The notes beneath the pieces are model-generated. The model was not told the origin of the DNA. It saw only the letters and a list, made by a program, of their open reading frames with translations, and did no database searches. From contig CM065297.1 of NCBI GenBank assembly GCA_032871835.1, positions 18,578,098 through 18,642,097 of the forward strand: 64,000 nt of DNA, read 5' to 3'. The stretch is from Dipteronia dyeriana (lineage: Eukaryota > Streptophyta > Magnoliopsida > Sapindales > Sapindaceae). Below, piece after piece: positions 1-10,974 of the stretch (positions within the stretch are counted from its first letter, which is position 1; every line of letters begins with the position of its first letter). The position numbers were made by a program, and so were the translations under genes.

Positions 1-1228
1 AATTTGTTACAAATTGACGTGGTTCATATCAGAAGTATTGATCGTTTTATAGCTAGTCATTGATGATTGATTTGTTTGTATAGTTGAGAATCTAAAAAAT
101 TAATTTGAATATTGCATGCTCTACCTACACATTTTACCGACATAGCAAAAGTATTCGGTATTCCTCAACAAAAATCCATTCTTCAAAGTGTCGTAGATTA
201 AACACAAAACCTCAAATAGCTTGCTAGTTGAAAAAAATTAAGTGGGATTAGTCAATAAACATCGAAACTTAGGTTGCACCCGGTACCAAGTTAAACAATA
301 ATCCATTTGAAAATCATTCCAATGTGGTTTCCTTTCAGCGAGCCAAACATAGCATCGAGTTAGTATCAAACCTTGAGAGACAAAGTGTCATTAATATGTT
401 TTCATTGGTCCCTAGTCCCTACCCAAGTGTTAAAACTTGAGTGTGATTGATTCATACTCCAGTTGCCTAAAATGTTCTCAACTATTATTGGTTTAGATTC
501 TAATTAAGCTTGACCGTGGGTCACACTATTGCCTGCGTGTGACTGGTACCCAATGTAGCATGATGTCTGACATTCATCGGTGGTACGGGTTTTCTAGCAA
601 AAGCAATGGTTCTGTTTAACCCGTAGGTTTATAACTTAACCCTTAAATTTTGTGCTTTTTACCTTATCTTCCCTGTAAATGATCCCGACCAAAACTAATG
701 GGCCGTGCCTGCTCATGGGCTTACAACCTAGGCTTTTGACAAGAATGACATTCGATGCACCCCCATACCTAGCTGGAGGCTTCTAAATGTCTACATATAT
801 GATGTTTCTCTTCACGGATTGGGCCTTATCCCAGACCCAAACCCAAAGCAAGCCCAATACTTTGGGCTTTTTACCTTCCGACGTGGAAATATAGTTCAAT
901 CCGGAAAAGGAAAATAGTTCGTAATTATAGATAATCAAAGGAACCTCGTGCGGAAATATCCCTATCACACTCATAACTCATAAGTATATAACATTATAAC
1001 ATCACCACCGTCGAAGTTATCTGTATCGGTTATTGTAATCATGGCATGGCAGCAGATCGAATGATATGCAAACAGTGACAACTGTAATGTCAGTGATTTT
1101 TTCCATATGACAAAAAGAGAAGAAAATTACATGTATATAGCTGGTTTCTAAGACTATTTTTGTTATGGCTCTCGTGATTATAAACTCCTGATAATGTTCG
1201 TACGATCTTTTATATATATGGGAGCGAT
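1..1228. other. Intergenic DNA with relic SAUR-type upstream sequence
   Basis: I see no gene here; the longest open frame is a 63-residue minus-strand frame with no recognisable features. Two short stretches resemble sequence near the SAUR copies further on. One is CTCAAATAGCTTGCTAG followed by AGTCAATAAACAT (about 212-262), which resembles CTCAAATAGTTTGCTAC and AGTCAACAAACAT at about 3937-4010. The other is CAACTGTAATGTCAGTGATT (about 1079-1098), which resembles about 6064-6085. I infer that the window opens inside a third, degraded copy of the SAUR duplication unit. The similarity is short and was judged by eye. Confidence 0.4.
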
Positions 1229-2233
1229 CGAGAGATACAATTTTTTTTCACCTCAATCATTGGGTCTATCAAATTTGGATGGTTTAGATTTAATAAATTG
1301 ATTTTTTTTTTAAATTTTCTTCTCCATTATTTAACATTGATATCTTTTTTATATTCACTTTCCTGATTAAAATATATTAATATCTCCTCTTCCAATTTAT
1401 ATTTCCCTCTCCCCTTCTCCTACGTTTTTTTTTCCTCTTCAATATTAATTTTCTCTTCTTTAATTACTCCTTAATAAATTTCACATATCCTTAAAATTTA
1501 TTCATCAACTTTTATGCTTACTGTCAGAGTTACCTACGTGTTTTTCTTATCTCAAAGGAAAACCAGTTGTAAGGTCTTGTCTATAATTATATATTTTCTA
1601 ACATTTATTTGTTTTAGTTATGATTCTCAGAACATGTTGTAGTAGCTATGAGTCGGTGTATCATTTTGATATTAAAAATAAATAAATAATTATGTTTTAA
1701 TTGATTGAATTTTCTTTATTTTTTTAAGGAGCATTTTTTTAGTTAAATTTTATCAAAACTTTTATTTTTCTCTTTTACGGACTAACATTACTCGTAGAAA
1801 AAATCATTCAATACGTCAATCAATTAATCTCATCTAAACTCGTTTTTTGTTCATTACAAATTAATCTTTAGCCAAAACTTAAAAGTAACCTTTTTGTTGT
1901 AGTATAAGTAATTTTTCACGATTCTTTTCTTTCTTGTTTTTGACTGATTTACATATGCAAGTTATGTATCATGAAAGAGAAGTGAAAATTAATACGGAAG
2001 AGGGAAAAAAAAACTTAAGAGAGTGGAAGAGGGAGATGTAAATTTGAAGATGAAATATTTATATTTTAATTAGGAAAGTAAATCTATGTGAGAGGAGAGA
2101 GAAAGAAAAGAAATTAATGATAGATAAAGGAGATTGAAAATATTATATCAATTTATTAAATCTAAACCATCCAAATCTCAAAGTTCCAATGGTTAAAAAA
2201 TCGTGTCAAATCTTGTGTCAAAAATTGTCCCTC
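1229..2233. mobile_element. Non-autonomous DNA element with long terminal inverted repeats
   Basis: The ends form a long imperfect inverted repeat. ATTTGGATGGTTTAGATTTA near 1273-1292 is matched, reverse complemented, by TAAATCTAAACCATCCAAAT near 2157-2176. The similarity runs inward through pyrimidine-rich (left) and purine-rich (right) arms of roughly 200 bp and outward to ACAATTTTT / AAAAATTGT near 1235 and 2222. No coding sequence lies inside. Long arms and no ORF suggest a MULE-derived or similar MITE. I could not find a convincing target duplication, so the outer limits are approximate. Confidence 0.65.
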
Positions 2234-2338
2234 AATCTATCTTGATAAACGGGATATATATATATAAACTTGTAATTAACAAAAAACGAGTTTGGATGAG
2301 ATTAACTGATTGACATACTGAATAAATTTTTCTCATAT
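1787..2338. repeat. Inverted-repeat pair interleaved with the preceding element
   Basis: A second inverted repeat has arms at about 1790-1862 and 2268-2335. The shared core, read on opposite strands, is TCAATCAATTAATCTCATC on the left and TCAATCAGTTAATCTCATC on the right, continuing through AACTCGTTTTTTGTT. The left arm lies inside the 1229-2233 element and the right arm lies outside it, so the two pairs interlock instead of nesting. Either one element was rearranged after insertion, or the left arm is a separate fragment. Confidence 0.6.
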
Positions 2339-2344
2339 ATAAGA

Positions 2345-2518
2345 GAAATTTTCAAATCAGTGCATACTGATGGAATTATATAAATACATTAAATATGAGT
2401 CACTCATTTTACATACTTTGACTTGATATGTATACATTTGTCAAAGTATTTTTATAAATGAGTGGCTCGCATTCAATATCCTTATCTAATTCCATCAGTA
2501 CGCAGTGATAGAAAAATG
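2345..2518. mobile_element. Foldback MITE forming a near-complete hairpin
   Basis: The sequence from about 2347 to 2410 is matched in reverse complement by about 2455-2516. Examples are ACTGATGGAATTA against TAATTCCATCAGT and AGTCACTCATTT against AAATGAGTGGCT. The loop contains a smaller palindrome, ATACTTTGAC against GTCAAAGTAT. The whole stretch could fold into one stem of about 60 bp. It has no ORF. This is the structure of a foldback-type MITE; the superfamily is not clear. Confidence 0.7.
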
Positions 2519-2668
2519 ACTGATATATATATATATATATACGGACACAAGTTAATAACCACTTTATTATTATAAATGAAAATAGTTAAATACTATTGTA
2601 AGAAATAATAAATATAGTCATATATGTGTTTATTTCTATTTATAGAAAGAAATTGGTCGTTAACATAT

Positions 2669-3294
2669 AGTGGCGTTTGGTTACTATGGTGGATTGAGAA
2701 TTTGAATGGTAATGAGAATGAGAATTGGATTAGAAAGGAATGGAAAACTAATTTCTTTATTTGGTTGGGACTTTATAATCAATATCTGAATCAGTAATAT
2801 TTTGTTTGGTTAACAACTGAATGGAATGGAATCAACTGTATTTTGACGAAAATACCCCTAATTACAAAACATCTATAATAACATTATATATTATGGATAA
2901 TAATAAAAAAAATATGAAAGTATATATAATATTATATTTATATATAAATATTATATATATATTATATTAGTAATATTAATACTATTATAAATAATATAAT
3001 AATAATAAATATTATATAAGAGTATGATATTTATAATATATATATATATATATATATTATTTTTGGAAATGAGGGTATTTTTGGAATTGAGTTGTGGGAT
3101 AGAGGGTTATTTTTGGAAAGAAAATGTGTTAATGGAATGAAATGGGCATTCCATTGGTTTTTGGATGGAATGCTCATTCCACCAAAATGGTGGAATCCCC
3201 ATTCCAATGGAATGCTCATTCTATTGGAATTTAACAAACCAAAAAAATGGAATGAATTTCTTTCCATTCCATTTCACCCAACCAAACACCACCT
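2669..3294. mobile_element. MITE with GGCGTTTGGTT / AACCAAACACC ends
   Basis: The left end reads AGTGGCGTTTGGTT and the right end AACCAAACACCACCTAAG, an imperfect terminal inverted repeat. Subterminal sequence is rich in GGAATGGAATG on one side and CATTCCATTCC on the other. The end sequence resembles Tourist/PIF-Harbinger MITEs (TIRs of the GTTTGGTT type, TWA target site). A TAA follows the right end but the left counterpart is unclear. The interior has TA microsatellites (about 2920-3060). The ORFs at 3031-3304 on both strands are products of this palindromic low-complexity sequence and are not genes. Confidence 0.6.
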
Positions 3295-3314
3295 AAGGGT
3301 ATAGGTTTACACTA

Positions 3315-3319
<5 letters not shown>

Positions 3320-3350
<31 letters not shown>
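3320..3350. repeat. (TA)n microsatellite
   Basis: An uninterrupted run of alternating T and A of about 30 bases sits between two MITEs. Similar shorter runs occur at about 2524-2541, 3038-3058 and 4241-4262. Confidence 0.9.
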
Positions 3351-3352
<2 letters not shown>

Positions 3353-3354
<2 letters not shown>

Positions 3355-3535
3355 GAGTAATGATACTATGATAGTCTTTTTAAATTTTTTCTCAAATATT
3401 ATTTGCACGTGAGGTATCAAAAGTTTGTAAATTATAACATTATATTGTAAGTGACGTGATATCGACACCCCATGTGTCAAGACTATTTGGGAGAGAATTT
3501 GGAAAAAAACTCGGAAAACCAAACATTACTCATAT
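3353..3535. mobile_element. Small MITE with ATGAGTAATG ends
   Basis: The element begins ATGAGTAATG and ends CATTACTCAT, a perfect 10-bp terminal inverted repeat about 183 bp apart. A weaker inward match follows, with TTTTT-rich sequence on the left against AAAAA-rich on the right. There is no coding sequence. Flanks are AT-rich, so a two- or three-base target duplication cannot be recognised with confidence. Confidence 0.55.
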
Positions 3536-4297
3536 ATTATATACTCATGAAACGTGACGGTCAAGGTCAAGCTCATGCCACTAATTAATAAATAAATAAT
3601 TTAACAAAAAACAAACGTAGTTTAAAGTAAAGCAGATTAATCTATTTATTTCAATAAAAATGATCTACTAAATATATTGCTATCAAGTCACCAATTACTT
3701 TGTTACAAATGTATCAACATCTAGCCGCCGACAATCATCTTATACAGTTTAATTAGTCAATTCGGTTTGTCAATCTTAAATGATTAAATTTCATATTTTG
3801 AAGGGTTTGATTGATAGACACTTCCAATATTTTCATAGAAATTTATAAAAATTTGGATCCATTAAAATTAATATTTACTTCCTTTATCTACTGTACACAT
3901 ATTCGTGCAGCTGCCCTCTGCAAGTACACACGGAAATCTCAAATAGTTTGCTACATTTTTGAAAGATATTTTTAGAGAGATTATCATGAATCATCTAGTC
4001 AACAAACATATGGAAAGTTGTGTAGTGTGTGTACTGCACCGTATACAGCGTTTGTCAATCAACAAATTCATTAAATGATCTTGTTTTCATATTCCATCAC
4101 TACGTACATGGCTCTGCACTGAACATATAGAAATTTCACACCAAGTTTCCTTGATCACAATTCACAATCCCATACATAAATGAGCTCTCGCGATCAGGAT
4201 CTTCAACAAGGATAATTATAATTAAGTTAAGGCTAGCGAGATATATATATATATATATATAATTATCACGTACGTACGTTTTTCAAATACAAAGATA
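3536..4297 (+). promoter_or_regulatory. Upstream region of the first SAUR-like copy
   Basis: There is no ORF of note. The part at about 4040-4180 is similar to about 7120-7285 upstream of the second SAUR copy. Shared blocks include AAATTCATTAAATGATCT, TATAGAAATTTCA and AGTTTCCTT, spaced similarly before the start codons. This suggests that promoter and gene were duplicated together. A (TA) run at about 4241-4262 lies just before the start codon at 4298. Confidence 0.45.
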
Positions 4298-4605
4298 ATG
4301 GTTGTGGTGAAGAAGATGTTGCAGAAAGATTGTCATTCTTATTAGCTCGTAATAGAGCAATTGCTGACGATGATGATGAAGAATTAATGGTTGCTGAGGA
4401 TGTAAAGGAAGGTAATTTTGCTGTTTTTGCAGTGAAGGGTGAAGAAACCCAGAGGTTTGTTGTGGAGTTGAGATACCTAACAAACCCTCAATTCTTGAGA
4501 TTGCTGGAGCTGGCTGAAGAGGAGTATGGATTCAACCAAAATGGAGCTCTTAAGGTCCCTTGTCGACCCCAGGAGTTGCATAGAATTCTTCAAGATTGGT
4601 GTTAG
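4298..4605 (+). pseudogene. SAUR-like auxin-responsive gene, N-terminal frameshift
   Basis: SAUR proteins are small auxin-induced regulators; the best known inhibit PP2C.D phosphatases and so promote cell expansion. The body (4330-4605) encodes a clear SAUR domain: VKEGNFAVFAVKGEE, FVVELRYL, then the LLELAEEEYGF and PCRPQEL blocks. However, the frame contains no ATG before residue Met-20 of that body. The natural start ATG at 4298 opens MVVVKKMLQKD in another frame and stops at 4343. Against the neighbouring copy (7405), one base seems to be missing at about 4328-4330, just where CAGAAAGA runs into TTGTCATTC. A shorter protein could still start at the ATG at 4387. I regard it as a recently broken gene; a sequencing error could give the same picture. 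Confidence 0.75.
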
Positions 4606-6264
4606 ATTAATTGGTTGAATTAATACTACACATGTAATGATTCTAGCATGATAGAGTGTTAATTACTAGTTAGGAGAGTTCAAATATATATGTTTGCTTG
4701 TTAAATTCTTTCTTTTATTATTTCATCAACACCATCATATTAATTGGTGTAGCTTTTTAATTGTTTATAACATTCTTTTGAAATCTTCCCTAATATATAA
4801 TATATATATGTTTTTGTTTTAATTATTGATTAACATGCATAATCACTAATGGGAGAGTACATTAAATACTAAACAATGTGAGTATTTACTATCAACACAA
4901 ATTATCAAGTACTGAAATTATATTACACAATTTTTTTTTGGGATGGAATTCCAATTTACACCCATTCAAAACGAGATTCTACATAAAAAACGTGCAGTAT
5001 TCTACACTTCAGCTCTAATATTTATTATATATCTCTATTCGATGATATTTATTAATAACCTTAAGATTATGGACTCGAAAAATGAAATATTACACCTCTA
5101 GCTAGAAAATTATTCAGTTGAATTATACATGGCAGTTTGGGCTGAAGCACAAGGATTATAAATTGCTTTAGTCCCTCAAATAAAAAAATTTAATCAAATT
5201 AATTAAAAAGAAAAATCATGACTAAGCGTCTGTCGTAGATGCTAATTATTACTCATATGCAAATGACCCAATCATAAGTTGGGAACAGTTTATTCAGTAA
5301 TCTTAGAGGAAACATATATGTTATACATCATTTTTCTAAGATTTCGTCTTTAAACTGACATCAATTGAACCAAATTAATGTCATCAATCATCATGATGCC
5401 CTTCCTTGGATAACTTTATGTATAATTTATAGGTAGGACACAAGTTAACACTACACATACTTTATTATAAATTTTGTGTTATAATATCAAATAAATGTTT
5501 GCCACATATTAATTCATATATTTATTTCTTGAAAATCTTAAATTACTTATCATAAAAGATGTATAAGCTGATTTGTTTTGTTTTTTATTTTATTTTAAGA
5601 ATTACACTATTACATAAATTCGAGATTTTAGCAGGGGATGACTCGAACCGACAATCTCGTGGTATAGAAATAAAGGGTTTTACCAACGAAACAATCTCAT
5701 CTTATATGTATAAACTTATTACTATCATAACTTGAGAGTTAAGATATTGTCAAAAATATAAATGGTCTTAAGTCTATAAACATAAACCATGTCATTTAAA
5801 TTGATGAATTTTAAGAACTTTTGTGAAAATAGTAATAGTACTCGATCTTCTTTAATTATTTCAGTGAACATAATCATTGATATATAATTTTTTTCATAAA
5901 AGATGCACATATTACAACATATATATTTTTGTATTAAATGGATGTATAACGTGTTATACTTGTGAGTATACTTCCTTCAAAAGACAGCAAAGATAGCTAG
6001 CTTCCACATTAAATTTCCCCACTTTTAACTACAATGATGGCAACAAATGATATTCTGACAGCAACAACTGTAATTGTCAGTGATTTCCACATTTAAAGGT
6101 ATATGTTGGATGAGTAGTAGATTCATCAATAAATATCTGTCTGCAAGTGACCTCAACAGAATATATAAAGTAGACAAGGCAATGGTTATCAGGTTTATGA
6201 TAATTAAGCAAAGTATATGATGTCTGAATTACTGTTTAATTTTATTATACGACATGGTAAGGAT
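4606..6264. other. Intergenic, AT-rich, no gene seen
   Basis: The first part is the presumed 3' flank of the SAUR-like copy. The rest is AT-rich with stop codons in all frames. CAACTGTAATTGTCAGTGATT (about 6065-6085) resembles sequence near 1079-1098, which fits a duplicated flank. Confidence 0.5.
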
Positions 6265-6452
6265 CAGGGCTGCCTTAAATAAATCTTAAGGACCCAGGGT
6301 AAAAATATATGTTTTATCATTATTGGATCCAGTTTAAAAAATAAATAACTAAATTTTAGGCTCTTTTAGACTAAAATCTAATAACATTTTTAGACATTTT
6401 TTTGTAGGTCCGGAACGGATGCACCTCTTGCATTAGCCCAGCGCCGGCTCTG
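6265..6452. mobile_element. hAT-type MITE with perfect 8-bp target duplication
   Basis: The element starts CAGGGCTG and ends CCGGCTCTG, giving imperfect CAGRGCYG terminal inverted repeats. It is bounded on both sides by GTAAGGAT (6257-6264 and 6453-6460), an exact 8-bp duplication. Eight-base target duplications and CAG-starting ends are typical of the hAT superfamily. At 188 bp it has no coding capacity. Confidence 0.88.
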
Positions 6453-6460
6453 GTAAGGAT

Positions 6461-7404
6461 AATCAAGGTCATGGAAATACTGCCGATGAGACCCACAATT
6501 TGTGGGATAAAATATTTAAGTCCAATTGACCCATTTTTATATATTTAATAAATTTTCCTTCTGATTTTTGTTTAATCTATCATATTCATCATCAGGTTAC
6601 AAAATACCAACAAAAATTCAAAGGCATTAATGTTACTAGTTTTCTATATACAGTTATCTTTTGATTAAGAAAATTTATCCTTGTACACTTGGTCTGGAAT
6701 TTTTAAAATAAAATAAAATTGTAATTCAATGGCATTAATCTTTAGTACAAGAGAGGTACCAGCCGACATTTCTAAAAAATTAATTATTAGCCGATCCTTA
6801 ATCGTCAATTCTATGCTCATCAGCTAATGCCAAAATGCTTTGCTATTGAAAGAATCAGGTCCATAAACAGGGAAATTTAGGTTCTAGCTAGATACGAGAT
6901 AGTATAATAATTCTCCGATCAATCCTTTTTAGAAAAAAAATAAAAATTAGCAGCGCCATTATACAATGATATAAAAGTGTGTAATTCTGTAACTTTACAA
7001 TGTTTCTATAATGTTACAGATTATCTGATCATTAGCTCTGTAATATTATATGATCACAATCCTGAATTTTTTTTTTTTATGACCGATATAATTAGAGAAG
7101 ATCGAATACATAAATAGTGTACCGCGTTTATCAATAAATTCATACATACATGAAATAATTTGAATCACCCCACCAAACTCATTAAATGATCTGTAGTCAT
7201 GACCAAGTACAGTGGCTCCACAATGAAATTGATATAGAAATTTCATGTCCAGTTTCCTTTCTTCTTCACAACACACTACAGGATTATAAATTAGCATCAG
7301 GACTCTTTACTATGGAATCATCATAAGTTATATATACAAAGAAACTCTTCTAGTGTGTATAGATATAGATACCAAAAATATATATAAAAAACACCAAGTA
7401 ATTA
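6461..7404 (+). promoter_or_regulatory. Intergenic and upstream region of the second SAUR-like copy
   Basis: No gene is visible. From about 7120 to 7290 the sequence parallels the region upstream of the first SAUR copy (about 4040-4180). The block AAACTCATTAAATGATCT and TATAGAAATTTCA are shared. Homologous upstream sequence supports a tandem duplication that included the promoter. Confidence 0.45.
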
Positions 7405-7800
7405 ATGGTGATCAAGATTAGGGTTTTTGTGGAGAAACTGCAGAAGGGTTTCTCATTCTTGGTTCCCAGAGTAGTAGCTAATGATCTTGATCAATAAATG
7501 GATGATCATGATGAGGTAGCAGCAACAATGGTTCCTGATGATGTTAACGAAGGTCATTTTGTTGTTGTAGCTGTTAAGGGTGAGGAAACACAAAGTTTCG
7601 TGGTGGAATTAGGGTACCTAAAAAACCCTAAATTCTTGAGATTACTTGAGCAGGCTGAGGAGGAATATGGATTCAAACAAAATGGAGCTCTTACACTCCC
7701 TTGTCGGCCTGACGAATTGCAGAAAATTCTTCAAGGTCGGTGTGAGATTACTGGTGCTGGGGTACAAGTAATTAATTCTGGCATCATAGCGAGTTACTAG
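7405..7800 (+). pseudogene. SAUR-like auxin-responsive gene with in-frame stop after codon 30
   Basis: The ATG at 7405 opens a typical SAUR leader (MVIKIRVFVEKLQKGFSFL). The reading frame meets TAA at 7495-7497 and an ATG follows immediately at 7498, still in the same frame. From there 100 residues include the full SAUR core: VVAVKGEETQSFVVEL, LLEQAEEEYGF, and PCRPDEL, with a C-terminal tail longer than the first copy. So the gene is either inactivated by a point mutation or shortened to a protein starting at 7498. The core is undamaged, which favours a recent lesion or continued use of the second start. It is a close paralogue of the copy at 4298. No intron is expected in this family. Confidence 0.75.
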
Positions 7801-9274
7801 CTTGCTAAATAGCGAGATGATATATATTGATATATCACTGTCCACTGACCATATTTGTTGAATTTTTCATTCTCTTTGTCATTTCTGTACATCCTCAGCA
7901 TTACTGGTGTAATTTTTCCTTTCTATTATTTTTTTACTTTTTTTTTTAATGTTTAAAATGATCACTCGTAGAATATAGATTCTGATGTCTTCTAAAATAA
8001 TAATATTACCGTTTAATATGGTTTAATGGTAAAAAATACGATTCAGTATGACAATATCTCAAGTTGGAGTTGTCGTTGTACGGTAAAACAACAATTAAAA
8101 TGAATGTTTGCCATAATTATAACACAATTAAATTAAAATGAGAAACGGCTAGTGGGGTTTGTCATAACACATGATTCCGAACTAGCTATTTGTTCAATCT
8201 TCCATTATTCCTGTCGATCTCCATATCTTATAAACATGAAAAAAATACGCCCTTTCAAATCATTACAATTTGGGATATTTCAGTAGAAATACTATAGTCC
8301 ATTAGTCCTTCAACAGTAGGGGGGCAAATACTAGTTAATTTAATTGATAAGATTTATGTGAGACGAGATTTCCTCTGAAATGTAAAGCATTTCATCTTCC
8401 ATATTGATGTGGGACACTTTGGGAGCCTATTCAGAGTGGCAACCGATGTTATTTTTTGTTCCATAATATATCGTTGGACCATAATGAAGTTATAGAAGGG
8501 TTTATCCTTGTGACGCAGTTTTTCCAAAATCGGCCGTTTTGGTTTTCATTTTAAAGTTTTTTAAAGACTTATTTTCAAATAATAACTTTTAATAGGAATT
8601 TCCATTTTCAACAAGGTTTGTTTCTTTGAGTTTGATTATGATTCCTATATATTAGATATTGAAAATAACTCAAAGTTTCATTTTTGGGTAAATTTTTTAT
8701 TTTTTTTAGTTAATTTAGAATCCTGAATCCTAGTGAAATGATTTTTTTTTCCTTCTATTTATACAAGGATCCAATAAGTTATTATAACTTTTTTATTTGA
8801 ATTATAAAGATTCAATTCATTCATTTGAAGTACTTTGAGTCCTGGATATTCGACATCCACGTGTCCATATATCTAAGACAAACGACATCAAGAGTTGTTG
8901 AATCATGTCAAAAACTGAACAATATTACAATGTAACGTAGGTAAAGTTTGGTTACCACTTAAAAGAAGAAAACTTTTTAAATATTTTGTTTGCATCCATG
9001 CATGAGTTATATATCAACACGTACTACTGTCACTGTAATCAGATTAAAATTGAAGAGAGACGAGAGCACCATGTGCTATTGCCCCAACCTTATTAAGAAT
9101 AGGACCCCATGTCCCCATGTACATTTATTGAGAGTTTGTATGCTTTGGGATCGAGATAGCTGTACGATTTCGTCCCAGAAAGGCACCTCAAATCTCAATA
9201 AGTGAAGTCATTTCTAACTTTACACAATTGAAACCCTTCTCACATGCGGTCACGTGACTTGGGATAGGTAATTA
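7801..9274. other. Intergenic, no gene recognised
   Basis: This AT-rich stretch lies between the second SAUR-like copy and the 5' LTR of the large element. The 71-residue frame at 8990-9205 has no domain or paralogue that I recognise. Nothing else stands out. Confidence 0.5.
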
Positions 9275-9778
9275 TGTAAGATTTTTATAAAAGTTGTAAA
9301 CAACATATGATATTATATTTTGAGTTTATGAAAAACCGAACTAATATGTAAGTAAGTGAGAGTTGACCGGATAAAGCCCATTATTAATGTGATCAATATT
9401 GGTTGGGCTCGGTACACCTTAGCAACATTAAATATATGTAGGATATGGTATGTATGGGCTATTGTATATGTGTGAGTCTAGTATTCCTTTTAGGACTAAT
9501 CATCCTATTAGGGTTTTGAGAATCCTCTATAGGTTAGGATTCTAGAAAGTTATACTATTTATAGGGGGTTCCTACTCTCACTCACAGAATATATAACAGA
9601 ACTGTCTCCCCATTAGACAATCTGAGGAAGGTGAGAAGAGAGTTGAAGACTCTTTATGGATTCGAGATTAAGACTTGATGAATTGGATGTATGTTTTCCG
9701 TTGCGTTTCCAGGTACGCGTCTATTCATACTTATGTATACAATACGAGATTTAATTATTTCTTAATATAATACTTACA
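9275..9778 (+). repeat. 5' LTR of the LARD-like element
   Basis: It begins TGTAAGATTTTTATAAAAG and ends ACTTACA. It contains a promoter-like TATTTATAGGGGG stretch at about 9559-9570, where a transcription start would be expected. It differs from the 3' LTR by scattered substitutions and small indels, so the insertion is not recent. Confidence 0.82.
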
Positions 9779-9795
9779 ATGGTATCAAAACGGAT
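9779..9795 (+). promoter_or_regulatory. Primer binding site
   Basis: TGGTATCAAAAC directly follows the 5' LTR. Plant LTR elements commonly carry TGGTATCAGAGC here, complementary to the 3' end of initiator methionine tRNA. The match is good over the first eight bases. Confidence 0.7.
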
Positions 9796-10149
9796 CATAT
9801 TGTTGTATAGGTTGAATACATTGGATTGAATTATATTATTTACGTATTGATTTTGTTTTGAAGAGAACATCTGGATTTGATTCATAATTTATTTTGTCAA
9901 TTATAGTATGCATAACGACATGTTATATTTTGTTATACTATATAGAGACCCACGAGTCTCACTGCAGTTGCCATGAACTAACACACCTTATTTATGAACC
10001 ATCAAAATTGGATTAGTTATTGCATTATTTTATTCTAAGAGAATTATTTTAGTAATAATTTCGGTGTTGTTTTATTAATAATAATAATAGTAAAAGCATG
10101 TGTTTTATCTTATGTTGATCTGGTATGAATCCACTGTGGCTGTGTTTAC

Positions 10150-10620
10150 TTGCTGGGTAGATTTGCTTTTCAGACGCGAAGGTCGTGCATCAGATACGGG
10201 TCAATGGCCCAGACCCGTGTGTTGGTGTGGGTCGTTGTGCCTGAAGCATAATACCAAACCTGGGTCGTTAAGGCTAGTCAGATCTGGACACGGGTTGTGC
10301 ACCCGATTGAAACCAAACCCATGATGTCATGGGGTCGATGGTTTCAATGACCCAGCAACAAGCTCAAGTGAGGCTCTGTTTGAGTTGATGTTTGGCGTCG
10401 TCTCATGGACGATGGCGTGGTCACTAAAGGCCGTCCTCCTCCGGCCACGGTGAGGCTTGCTGTCGTTGAAGAGATCCTCGCCTTTGCGGATCTCTAATTT
10501 GTCGATTTGATTCGCGAGTATTTGCGGATCTGATGAGTCGAACTGAACGAGCGGCTTTTCATTGCTTTTTCGACTGTTTTTCCGTCGTTCTGGTGGCCGA
10601 CCAAGCAAGGTTAGAAGGTG
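10150..10620. other. GC-richer island inside the LARD-like element
   Basis: Base composition changes sharply from the surrounding AT-rich DNA. Open frames run on both strands: 74 residues on plus (10100-10324) and 93 residues on minus (10327-10608), the latter basic and beginning MLGRPPERRKNSRK. I do not recognise either. Internal inverted words such as GGGTCAATGGCCCAGACCC occur. It may be a captured host gene fragment or a structured packaging region. No function is assigned. Confidence 0.35.
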
Positions 10621-10974
10621 GCCATGAAAGTTAGGGTTTTTGGTTTGATTTTGGTTTGGGCCAACTTTTGAGAATTAGATATAGTTTTGGACTGTTATGA
10701 AATTTTACTAGGTTCATTTGGAATAAGATAGAATATTAGGCTGTTACGCAATTTTTCTTGGGCCTATTTGAATTAATTAAAACATTAAGGTGTCCATATG
10801 TAATTGGATATGTGTCGGGGTAGATTTATAATTTCATAAAGTGATCGAGCCAATTTAATATTTTGGTTAATATAAGGAACAATTTGAAATTTACCAAAAT
10901 CATGAGGTAATTTTTGAATTTTTCCAAAAATTTTATGGAAAATAATTGCAGTTCATAAATAATTATTATGATTT

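Noticed and set aside
8990..9205. 71-residue plus-strand ORF with several Cys
   Set aside because: No recognisable family, and Cys spacing does not form a known finger; likely chance.
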